Source: an uncultured Eubacteriales bacterium
Lineage (GTDB): Bacteria; Bacillota; Clostridia; Lachnospirales; Lachnospiraceae
Assembly: GCA_900313765.1 (NCBI GenBank)
Contig: OMSN01000083.1
Location: 1-7,012 of the forward strand
Reading direction: 5' to 3'
Length of the DNA: 7,012 bases
How positions within the stretch are numbered: position 1 is the first letter of the stretch; every line of letters begins with the position of its first letter. The position numbers were made by a program, and so were the translations under genes. A model generated the notes under the pieces. The model was given only the letters and a program-made list of their open reading frames with translations. It was not told the origin of the DNA and did no database searches. This document shows positions 1-6,605 of this stretch, piece after piece.

Positions 1-483
1 GTCGCGCAGCAGGGGGATGTGGCAGTGTGGACCGGCGGTCCCTATGGACATGTGGCGCTGATCGTGTCGGCAGGAGCGGACTCGTTCCTGTCGCTGGACC
101 AGAATATGAACGGCAGACATTTTGCTGCGTTTTACCGTCACTCCTACGAAAAGGAAGGGGAGCTGACCTTCTGGGGAGTGATCCGGCCCGGATTCAGGGG
201 CGGAAGAAAAGACGGCCATGCGGTTTCAACCGGAAGGAAGATCAGAAGCTGTGTCTATTATTACAGGGGCAGCAGGAAGAATCTGATCATATCAGATGCG
301 TCTGTCCGTCTGCGGAAGGGGAAAGTGCGCTGCACATTTACTATCTGGTATAAAAATAAGCAGTTGGGCAAAAAGAACTATACCGTCAGATACAGCCGCA
401 GCAGGACGAAGGTAACCTGCTATATAACAGGTAAGGGAAAATATCGGAGATGCAGGGGGAAGATCACACTGCCGCTGAACTGA
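1..483 (+). CDS. CHAP-domain cell-wall hydrolase, 3' end (partial)
   Basis: This is the C-terminal part of a larger protein. The frame is open from base 1, and the residues before the first possible start (VAQQGD, codons 1-6) belong to the domain, so the true start lies outside the window. The stretch GDVAVWTGGPYGHVALI is the central CHAP motif. Its His (codon 17) is the probable catalytic histidine, the nucleophilic Cys would lie upstream, and LDQN (Asp codon 33) follows as in many phage-type and clostridial CHAP amidases or endopeptidases. These enzymes cut peptidoglycan peptide or amide bonds outside the cell. After GVIRPGF the protein changes to a very basic, Tyr-rich tail. It contains GKKNYTVRYS and ITGKGKYRRCRG, which resemble the GKDYTVSY...ITGKGNYSG pattern of Ig-like repeats in clostridial surface proteins, so it is likely a wall-binding or surface domain. 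The tail uses many AGA/AGG codons. The exact bond cleaved cannot be told. Confidence 0.82.
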   Translation, partial: VAQQGDVAVWTGGPYGHVALIVSAGADSFLSLDQNMNGRHFAAFYRHSYEKEGELTFWGVIRPGFRGGRKDGHAVSTGRKIRSCVYYYRGSRKNLIISDASVRLRKGKVRCTFTIWYKNKQLGKKNYTVRYSRSRTKVTCYITGKGKYRRCRGKITLPLN

Positions 484-512
484 AAACTTTAGGAGAAACA
501 CTGTCGGTTCTG

Positions 513-521
513 TGTTATACT
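513..521 (+). promoter_or_regulatory. Candidate extended -10 promoter
   Basis: The bases TGTTATACT contain an extended -10 (TGn) followed by TATACT, one mismatch from TATAAT. No good TTGACA box lies 16-18 bases upstream, which is tolerated with extended -10 promoters. It sits in the only gap upstream of the membrane-protein/cdaA/cdaR run, about 47 bases before that run's first start codon. It is therefore the natural candidate promoter for that operon, and perhaps for the polysaccharide genes beyond. This is a motif reading only. Confidence 0.45.
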
Positions 522-567
522 CTTTAAAAGCGGTAATCTGGTCTGTTCGCCGGGGGAGTGCGTATCC

Positions 568-1143
568 ATGATTAATCAGGAAAAGATAAGACTGATGACG
601 AGGCTTGCGATCCTCGAAAAGCAGCATGGAAAACAGATCCGAAAGGCAGAGAATGCCTTCCGGATTGATTTGCTGACCAATCCCGTCTGGAAGATGGGAT
701 TTTTTGTGTCGCTGCTGTTTGCGGCGGCAGCAGGTATCCTGATGCTGCTGAATATCAATATGTTTCTGGATGCATTCGCGTCCGGACAGCTGAAGGCGCT
801 GATCATGGCGGTCCTCATTATCTACGGCTGCCTGCTTCTGATCGCGGTGATCCTGGCTGCCATCAGATCCGGCCACTCCTGCAGGAAGGCGGTCTACTAT
901 CAGGAGCAGTACCGGAGTCTTCTTGAGAGGATCCATAAGATGGAGCCTGATTCCCGAAGAAGTTCTTCACGTTACGCATCCGATACGGATGATTGGGAAG
1001 ATGAACAGCCCGAAGAGGAGCGCGGCAGCAGAAGAAGCCGCCCTGATCCGGATTACCGGCATATGCAGACGCTGGAATTCGAGGATGACGAATATATCTA
1101 TTACGTAGAAGCAACACCGAAGAGAGGAGGCAGACAGAGATGA
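568..1143 (+). CDS. Small two-helix membrane protein of unknown function, coupled to cdaA
   Basis: I do not recognise a named family. The 191-residue product has a charged N-terminal region (about 1-42, likely amphipathic or coiled coil), two hydrophobic helices at about 43-63 and 77-99, and a cytoplasmic tail of about 90 residues. The tail has an acidic block around residues 139-151 (DTDDWEDEQPEEE) flanked by Arg/Ser-rich stretches, then a second acidic patch (LEFEDDEYIYY, 169-179). The basic residues flanking the helices place both ends inside the cell. The ATG has a GGGGGAG ribosome binding site at 552-558. The stop codon overlaps the cdaA start as ATGA (1140-1143), which predicts translational coupling and roughly matched production. 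A role as a partner or regulator of the cyclase is an inference from position only. The reading frame is supported by sensible membrane topology and by the overlap. Confidence 0.8.
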   Translation: MINQEKIRLMTRLAILEKQHGKQIRKAENAFRIDLLTNPVWKMGFFVSLLFAAAAGILMLLNINMFLDAFASGQLKALIMAVLIIYGCLLLIAVILAAIRSGHSCRKAVYYQEQYRSLLERIHKMEPDSRRSSSRYASDTDDWEDEQPEEERGSRRSRPDPDYRHMQTLEFEDDEYIYYVEATPKRGGRQR

Positions 1144-1997
1144 ATGGAGCCCTATCCTGGATCAACTCTCATCTCAGCTGGATGCGCCTGCCTGACGTTG
1201 TGCTCAGACCGATCGATATCGTAGAGATCCTGATCCTTGCCTGGCTGGTCTACCGGCTGCTGAACTGGATCAAGACCTCCCATGCGTGGATGCTCCTGCG
1301 AGGCATCCTGATCATTGCGGCAGCGCTGTCTCTGATCTATCTGCTGCAGATGAATACTCTGATCTATATTATCAATCAGGGAATGAGTATCGTGATCATC
1401 ACACTGGTGGTCGTGTTCCAGCCGGAACTGCGGAAGGTCCTGGAATCACTGGGCGAGCGGGAGATCCTGAATCATTCATTTCTGTTCGGCCAGAACCGGA
1501 ATGTCACAGGACGGTTCTCGGACCGCACAGTGGACGAACTGATCCGTGCATGCATTGAGATGTCTGCTGAGCGTACAGGTGCTCTGATCGTGATCGAACA
1601 GAATGAGAACCTGCATGAGTATGAGCGTACCGGAATTGAGATCGATGCCCTGGTGACAAGCCAGCTTCTGATCAATATCTTTGAACATAACACTCCGCTC
1701 CATGACGGTGCAGTCATAGTGCGGGGTGACCGTGTGACGGCGGCAACCTGTTACCTGCCGCTGTCCGACAATAAATCACTTTCCAAGGCGCTGGGGACCA
1801 GGCACCGCGCCGGTGTCGGCGTGTCCGAGATGACGGACTCCTTCACGATCATTGTATCCGAGGAGACCGGAGGCATCTCGATCGCGTACCGTGGAGAACT
1901 GCAGAGAAATGTGACGGAGAAGACTCTTCGGGATGGTCTGGTCGAACTGCAGAACAAGGCAGTCGTACAGAAGAAAAGCAGGAAAAGGAGGACCTGA
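1140..1997 (+). CDS. cdaA: Membrane diadenylate cyclase CdaA (c-di-AMP synthase)
   Basis: The enzyme condenses two ATP molecules into cyclic di-AMP, the second messenger that controls potassium and osmolyte uptake and cell-wall homeostasis in Firmicutes. The product is 285 residues, close to the usual CdaA length of about 270-280. Three N-terminal membrane helices (about 25-45, 49-69 and 75-91) are followed by VFQPELRKVLESLG, a typical entry to the DisA_N catalytic domain. The catalytic signatures are intact: DGA at residues 189-191 (within LHDGAVIVRG) and RHR at 221-223 (within GTRHRAGVGVSE). The C-terminus is a short basic tail (KKSRKRRT). The start overlaps the stop of the upstream membrane-protein gene, with GAGGAGG just before it. 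The cdaR gene follows after two bases. Synonyms are dacA and ybbP. The DisA scanning and CdaS sporulation types are excluded by the three-helix N-terminus. Confidence 0.97.
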   Translation: MNGALSWINSHLSWMRLPDVVLRPIDIVEILILAWLVYRLLNWIKTSHAWMLLRGILIIAAALSLIYLLQMNTLIYIINQGMSIVIITLVVVFQPELRKVLESLGEREILNHSFLFGQNRNVTGRFSDRTVDELIRACIEMSAERTGALIVIEQNENLHEYERTGIEIDALVTSQLLINIFEHNTPLHDGAVIVRGDRVTAATCYLPLSDNKSLSKALGTRHRAGVGVSEMTDSFTIIVSEETGGISIAYRGELQRNVTEKTLRDGLVELQNKAVVQKKSRKRRT

Positions 1998-1999
1998 GC

Positions 2000-3331
2000 A
2001 TGGCACATAAGATCCGTCAGGCCCTTCTGGGCAATCTGTGGCTGAAGTTTTTATCGCTTGTGATCGGTGCCGGGATCTGGATGATGGTATCCAATGCGGA
2101 TAATCCGACGAGAACTGAATTGTTTACGAACGTACCGATCAGCATCGTGAATCAGGATGCGATCGCTGACATCGGCAAGGTCGTGGAGCCGGAAGGAAGC
2201 GGTGTCGTGACGCTCCGTGTCACGGAGAAACGGTCTGTTCTTGAAAAACTGAGCAAATCGGGCTCTGCCTTCTATGTGGAGGCGGATATGAACAATATCA
2301 CGGAGCTCAATACGGTCCCGCTGACAGTGACGTGCTCCAATTCTGCCGTGACCTGGGATGAGGTTGAGATCCTTCCGTCCAGCCTGAAAGTGACGCTGGA
2401 GGATAAGGTGGAACAGACGTATGTCGCCTCCGTATCCCTGGACGGATCCCCGTCCAGCGGACATGAGGTTGGTACGACCTCGATCCTGGAAGGCAAGAAC
2501 ATTGTCATCGCCGGTCCGAGATCCCTGATGAATATCATCAACCAGGTCGTTGCTCCGATCAATGTGGCAGGTATGGAAGATGATTCAATCGTCAGCGGAA
2601 CGCTCAAGGTCTATGACAAGAATGGTTCCTCGTTCACGGATTCCCAGATCTCAAGCCTGGAATTCAAAGACGAATTTGGCAATGTGATTACAAACCACAT
2701 GGTCAATGTTCTGGTTGAACTGTGGAAGATCAAGACGGATGTGCCGATCGTAGTCACCACCACAGGCAGCCCTGCGTGGGGCTACAACGTGACACGCATC
2801 ACCACGATTCCGGAGACGATCAGTGTGGCAGGAACTCCCGAGGCACTGGAAGCTCTTGGCAGTGAATTCAATGTCGCGGACCAGGTGGATGTGAACGGTG
2901 CGAAAGAGACCGTCGTACAGGAGATCAATCTGAATGATACACTTGCCGGTATGGATGGACTGCGGCTTATCACAGATGCCGATCCGACCGTTCAGGTTTC
3001 CGTGGTGATCGAAGCGAACGGTGATGTCACGGTCGCGGTTCCGCTCAGTGACATCCGGTTTGAGAACCGGCCGGACGGTATGAATCTTGTTGTCACACCT
3101 GCGGATGAGGTCCTGGTCAAAGTGCATCATCTGTCGGAGAATGTGGATACGATCCAGACGGAGGATCTGGTACTCAGTGCAGATCTTGCTTCCTGTATAG
3201 AAGAAGGCAGTTATGAGATCCCGATCACAGTTGAACTGCCGGAAGGCTATGAACTGGCTGAGGATGTCAGCATCACGGTCGTATCGACCAAACAGGAGGC
3301 TCAGACAGAAGGAACAAAAGTATCCGGATAG
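2000..3331 (+). CDS. cdaR: YbbR-domain protein CdaR, regulator of CdaA
   Basis: CdaR is a single-pass membrane protein whose extracytoplasmic YbbR domains interact with CdaA and modulate c-di-AMP synthesis in studied Firmicutes. The 443-residue product begins with a short basic N-terminus (MAHKIRQ) and one membrane anchor at about 12-31 ending in the typical IWMMVSNADNP. About four beta-rich YbbR-like repeats follow, at roughly 37-138, 140-245, 246-339 and 340-432. Each has the recurring pattern of a 'VPI' or equivalent strand, a hydrophobic core and a final 'V.V.V' strand. The tail is short and polar. The gene starts two bases after the cdaA stop, with a perfect AGGAGG at 1986-1991 inside the end of cdaA, so the two are co-translated. 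In many Firmicutes glmM would come next; here a polysaccharide gene starts 18 bases downstream. Confidence 0.93.
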   Translation: MAHKIRQALLGNLWLKFLSLVIGAGIWMMVSNADNPTRTELFTNVPISIVNQDAIADIGKVVEPEGSGVVTLRVTEKRSVLEKLSKSGSAFYVEADMNNITELNTVPLTVTCSNSAVTWDEVEILPSSLKVTLEDKVEQTYVASVSLDGSPSSGHEVGTTSILEGKNIVIAGPRSLMNIINQVVAPINVAGMEDDSIVSGTLKVYDKNGSSFTDSQISSLEFKDEFGNVITNHMVNVLVELWKIKTDVPIVVTTTGSPAWGYNVTRITTIPETISVAGTPEALEALGSEFNVADQVDVNGAKETVVQEINLNDTLAGMDGLRLITDADPTVQVSVVIEANGDVTVAVPLSDIRFENRPDGMNLVVTPADEVLVKVHHLSENVDTIQTEDLVLSADLASCIEEGSYEIPITVELPEGYELAEDVSITVVSTKQEAQTEGTKVSG

Positions 3332-3349
3332 GTTTGGAGATATCTGTCT

Positions 3350-5671
3350 ATGGAGAGAGAACGCTATAAACGCCTGATCATGTTTTTTGCTTCACTGCTC
3401 GTGATCGGGCTCCAGACGGCAAATTTTGCCTATATTTGGTACACAGAATATAACCGCCGGTCCGTCATCCGGATCTATTACTGGAGACGCGGCAACTGGG
3501 TGCTGATCGGGCTGTATGCACTGATCGTATTTCTGATGTCAAAACTGTTCGGAGCCCTGAAAGTGGGCTACATGCGTGTGCAGGATGTCATCATCGCCCA
3601 GATCTGTTCGGTCATCTGCACGAATATTGTTGCCTATGTCCAGCTGGCGCTGATCGGCCGCTGGCGCTTTCTGGACCATCTCAGTCCCATGCTCAGACTG
3701 ACGGCCATCAATCTGGTCATTGTTGTACTGTGGGTCATCTTCATGCGGTGGATCTACAACACGATCTACCCGCCGAAGTCGGTCATTCTGATCTACGATG
3801 AGCACAATCCGGAGAAACTCCTGAAGAACATCGCCTCCCGCAAGGACAAATATGAGATCGCGGAGGCAGTTCTGATCGACCGCGGTATCGATTATATCAA
3901 AGAACGTATACCGAACTACCAGGCATGTATCCTCGGAGACATGCCTGCGCATGAGCGCAATCTTCTCGTAAAATACTGCTTTGAGATCGGAGTGCGGTGC
4001 TACTGCAGCCCGAAGATCTCCGACATCATGCTGATGAGTGCGGAGAAGATCCATATGTTTGATACGCCTCTGCTGCTGATGCGCAACAGAGGTCTTACGG
4101 TGGAGCAGCAGTTTATCAAGAGGACGCTGGATATTATCGTCTGCGTGCTGCTCACAGTGGTTCTCTCACCGATCCTGCTTCTGATCGCGCTGCTTGTGAA
4201 GGTGTATGACAAGGGGCCGGTTTTCTATAAACAGAATCGTCTGACGAAGGACGGGCGCGTCTTCCAGATCATCAAGTTCCGCTCCATGAGAGTGGACTCG
4301 GAGAACAGGAGCGGCGCCAGACTGGCAGCGAAGGGCGACTCCAGGATCACACCTGTGGGCCGGGTGCTCCGCAAGATTCATTTCGACGAATTACCCCAGC
4401 TGTTCAATATCATCAAAGGCGACATGTCGATCGTCGGTCCCAGGCCTGAACGCCCGGAGATCGCTGCCCAGTATGAGGAAGAGATCCCCGAGTTCGGATA
4501 CCGTCTCAAGGTGCTGGCCGGGCTGACCGGATATGCACAGGTCTACGGCAAATACAATACGAAGCCCTATGATAAGCTGAAACTCGATCTGACCTATATC
4601 GAGAACTATTCGCTCCTGCTGGATCTGCAGCTGGTTGCCACCACAGTCAAGATTCTCTTCCAGAAAGAGAATACGGAGGGCGTGGAGCAGTCGCAGCTGA
4701 CCGCATCTGCAGGCGAGGAAAACATCGCGTCTGACAAGAGTCAGCTGGAGAAGGACGTCCAGAATACGATCAATGAGCTTCGCGAAGAGGCTGCATCCGG
4801 TACCTATGAAGAGATCACGCCGGAAGCGGCTGCAGCGCTTCCGAAGGGGATCCGGGCGAAGGACGTGGCAGCGCAGCATGTTCCCGGTCTTCTTGTGTCT
4901 GTGATCATACCGGTCCACAACGGCTGCGGTACGATCCGGGCAGCCATTGACAGTGTACTGGATCAGGACATGCACTTTGAATCCGCGCACCGCATCGGGC
5001 GCGGCAGTATCCAGGAGATGGAGATCCTGGTGATAGACGACGCATCCACGGATGATCTGGATGCGGTCGAGAAGGAATACGAGGACCACCCGGAAGTCAT
5101 ATTCCTGCACAATGAGCATAACCTCGGCGCCGCAAAGAGCCGCAACAGAGGCGTGCTGCTGGCGCGGGGCAAGTATGTGGCGTTCCTGGATGCGGACGAC
5201 TGCTGGGACAGAGAGAAGCTGAAGAAGCAGTTTGCGCGCATCTATGAGACAGGCGATGTTCTTTGCTGCACGGGAAGAGAACTGATGGATGAGTCAGGCA
5301 AACTGACCGGGCGTGTGATCGGCGTCAAAGAGCGGCTGACATACCGGGATCTTCTGTGGCACAACCAGATCAACTGTTCCTCTGTTGTGATGCTGACAAA
5401 GGTTGCAAGAAGATATCCGATGGCCCACGAAGATTCTCATGAGGATTACATCACCTGGATGCAGATCCTCAGCGAGTATGAAGAAGTGTGCGCAGTGAAC
5501 GAGCCTCTCCTCAAGTACAGGGTTTCAAACAAGGGAAAGAGCGGCAGCAAGCTGAGAAGTGCCAGGATGACATACAAGGCATACCGGTATATGGGATTCG
5601 GTCCCGTCAAGAGCACAGCCCTGTTCATAAGCTATGCGATACACGGCGCGATCAAATATTCCAGAGCCTGA
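3350..5671 (+). CDS. Fusion of polyprenyl glycosylphosphotransferase and GT2 glycosyltransferase
   Basis: The 773-residue protein joins two enzymes. The N-terminal half has the WbaP-like large phosphoglycosyltransferase layout: four membrane helices (about 9-31, 50-67, 79-101, 114-136), a Rossmann-like domain (about 140-245), then the bacterial sugar transferase domain (about 255-445). The last starts FIKRTLDI, has a membrane-inserted helix, KFRSM (309-313), the catalytic Asp-Glu pair in HFDELPQ (D346, E347) and VGPRPERPE (362-370). This part should transfer a sugar-1-phosphate from a UDP-sugar to undecaprenyl phosphate at the inner membrane face. A charged Glu/Ala-rich linker (about 446-513) leads to a GT-A, family 2 domain: VSVIIPVHNG (516-525), ILVIDDAS (559-566), and DADD (614-617) as metal and nucleotide-sugar binding motif. 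GGAGA at 3336-3340 precedes the ATG. The frame is open throughout, so it is one polypeptide. The sugars used cannot be read from the sequence. Confidence 0.93.
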   Translation: MERERYKRLIMFFASLLVIGLQTANFAYIWYTEYNRRSVIRIYYWRRGNWVLIGLYALIVFLMSKLFGALKVGYMRVQDVIIAQICSVICTNIVAYVQLALIGRWRFLDHLSPMLRLTAINLVIVVLWVIFMRWIYNTIYPPKSVILIYDEHNPEKLLKNIASRKDKYEIAEAVLIDRGIDYIKERIPNYQACILGDMPAHERNLLVKYCFEIGVRCYCSPKISDIMLMSAEKIHMFDTPLLLMRNRGLTVEQQFIKRTLDIIVCVLLTVVLSPILLLIALLVKVYDKGPVFYKQNRLTKDGRVFQIIKFRSMRVDSENRSGARLAAKGDSRITPVGRVLRKIHFDELPQLFNIIKGDMSIVGPRPERPEIAAQYEEEIPEFGYRLKVLAGLTGYAQVYGKYNTKPYDKLKLDLTYIENYSLLLDLQLVATTVKILFQKENTEGVEQSQLTASAGEENIASDKSQLEKDVQNTINELREEAASGTYEEITPEAAAALPKGIRAKDVAAQHVPGLLVSVIIPVHNGCGTIRAAIDSVLDQDMHFESAHRIGRGSIQEMEILVIDDASTDDLDAVEKEYEDHPEVIFLHNEHNLGAAKSRNRGVLLARGKYVAFLDADDCWDREKLKKQFARIYETGDVLCCTGRELMDESGKLTGRVIGVKERLTYRDLLWHNQINCSSVVMLTKVARRYPMAHEDSHEDYITWMQILSEYEEVCAVNEPLLKYRVSNKGKSGSKLRSARMTYKAYRYMGFGPVKSTALFISYAIHGAIKYSRA

Positions 5672-5720
5672 GCCTGCGGCGCAGCCTCATAAATGATACA
5701 GAAGGATACATACACGATCT

Positions 5721-6512
5721 ATGCTGAGATATTTAGTAACGGAGCGCCGGCTGATCTGGACGCTCGCAAAAAATGACTTCCGCAAGAAGTTTGCAGGATC
5801 CTATCTGGGGATCGTATGGGCACTGGTTCAGCCGGTGGTGACGGTCCTGGTCTACTGGTTTGTTTTCCAGGTCGGACTGCGGCAGACGACGCAGGTGGGA
5901 GGAGTTCCTTTTATCCTGTGGATGCTTGCCGGACTCGTACCCTGGTTCTACTTCAACGACGCCCTGCAGGGAGGGACCAAGTCCCTGGTCGAATACAGTT
6001 ACCTGGTCAAGAAGGTTGTGTTCAAGATCGAGATCCTGCCCATGGTCAAGGCGGTCAGTGCTCTCTATGTCCACACATTCTTCGTGCTGCTGACGTACCT
6101 GCTGTACTGCGTCTACGGGAAGTTCCCGGGACTCTATACCCTTCAGATCTTCTACTATTCACTGTGCATGTTCCTGATGGTGCTCAGCCTCAGCTATGCA
6201 ACGTCTGCCATCACGGTACTTTTCCGGGACATGGAACAGCTGATCGCCATCGTGCTTCAGATCGGCGTATGGGCGACGCCCATTATGTGGAACCTGGGAA
6301 CCATCGGACTTCCGAAGTGGCTGGTATTCCTGTTTAAAATGAATCCGATGTACTACATTGTCTACGGCTACCGTGACACCTTCATTTTCCACAAAGGATT
6401 CTGGGAGCACCCCCTGCTCACCCTGTATTTCTGGCTGTTTACGGCAGCCGCGTACCTGTGGGGAGTGAAGACCTTCCGAAGGAGCAGAGGACATTTTGCA
6501 GACGTGCTGTGA
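5721..6512 (+). CDS. ABC-2 type polysaccharide export permease (Wzm/TagG family)
   Basis: This is the membrane subunit of an exporter for undecaprenyl-linked polysaccharide or teichoic-acid-like polymer. The 263-residue length fits the family. The opening is typical: an amphipathic cytoplasmic helix (WTLAKNDFRKKFAGSYLG, about 13-30), then the first membrane helix containing VWALVQPVV. Further hydrophobic helices lie at about 62-82, 109-134, 140-168, 173-193 (with the common TPIMW) and 232-252. NPMYYIVYGYRD sits before the last helix, as is usual in TagG/RfbA proteins. The frame has a stop codon at 5694-5696 and no ATG/GTG/TTG between it and 5721, which fixes the start or places it further inside. 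The AGAAGGA at 5700-5706 is rather far from the ATG (14 bases), so translation may be moderate. The partner ATPase gene follows at 6606. Whether it serves a capsule, a cell-wall polysaccharide or teichoic acid is open. Confidence 0.93.
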   Translation: MLRYLVTERRLIWTLAKNDFRKKFAGSYLGIVWALVQPVVTVLVYWFVFQVGLRQTTQVGGVPFILWMLAGLVPWFYFNDALQGGTKSLVEYSYLVKKVVFKIEILPMVKAVSALYVHTFFVLLTYLLYCVYGKFPGLYTLQIFYYSLCMFLMVLSLSYATSAITVLFRDMEQLIAIVLQIGVWATPIMWNLGTIGLPKWLVFLFKMNPMYYIVYGYRDTFIFHKGFWEHPLLTLYFWLFTAAAYLWGVKTFRRSRGHFADVL

Positions 6513-6583
6513 TATCGCCCAGTCTCCATGCAAGGACGGGCGGATGCATTGATGCATCATGCCGTCGGAGCATGAGCGATATC
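6511..6583 (+). repeat. Nested inverted repeats, predicted mRNA stem-loop between permease and ATPase genes
   Basis: The gap between the two exporter genes contains several nested complementary arms. The outer arm is GATATCGC (6511-6518) with GCGATATC (6576-6583), eight perfect pairs starting in the permease stop codon. Inside are CATGC (6527-6531) with GCATG (6570-6574), GACGG (6535-6539) with CCGTC (6562-6566), and GATGCA (6543-6548) with TGCATC (6553-6558) closing a TTGA tetraloop. A second CATGC (6558-6562) could compete for the same GCATG, giving an alternative fold. No run of T follows, so it is not a standard terminator. It ends eight bases before the ATPase ribosome binding site. It may affect mRNA processing or differential expression; this is inference. 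Confidence 0.55.
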
Positions 6584-6605
6584 GGAAACCAGGAAGGAAA
6601 AACAA

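Noticed and set aside
493..523. Imperfect inverted repeat (GAGAAACAC and GTGTTATACTC) around the candidate promoter, considered as an operator or terminator
   Set aside because: The arms are short and of unequal length, A/T-rich and without a following T-run. It overlaps the -10 and is within what chance gives.
292..936. Minus-strand open frame of 214 codons
   Set aside because: It spans the end of the CHAP gene, the promoter gap and half of the membrane-protein gene. Its translation is rich in His, Gln and Arg with no domain, as expected for the shadow of a coding strand.
4685..4895. Possibility that the fusion gene is really two genes joined by a sequence error
   Set aside because: The linker keeps a smooth coding frame with normal codon use, has no ribosome binding site plus start before the GT2 domain that would suggest a second gene, and shows no frame change. 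It is kept as a refutation test rather than adopted.
4391..5119. Minus-strand open frame of 242 codons inside the fusion gene
   Set aside because: It lies wholly opposite conserved PGT and GT2 motifs on the + strand, and its product shows no recognisable fold.
5670..5688. Short GC-rich inverted repeat after the fusion gene, considered as a terminator
   Set aside because: The stem has a mismatch and a three-base loop, and no T-run follows, so termination here is not supported.
5693..5776. Possible 27-residue leader peptide overlapping the permease start
   Set aside because: There is no ribosome binding site before the ATG and the residue content is ordinary; it is probably chance.
5816..6337. 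Plus-strand open frame of 173 codons in another frame of the permease
   Set aside because: The permease frame has clear membrane helices and family motifs; this one is Gly/Arg/Pro-rich shadow.
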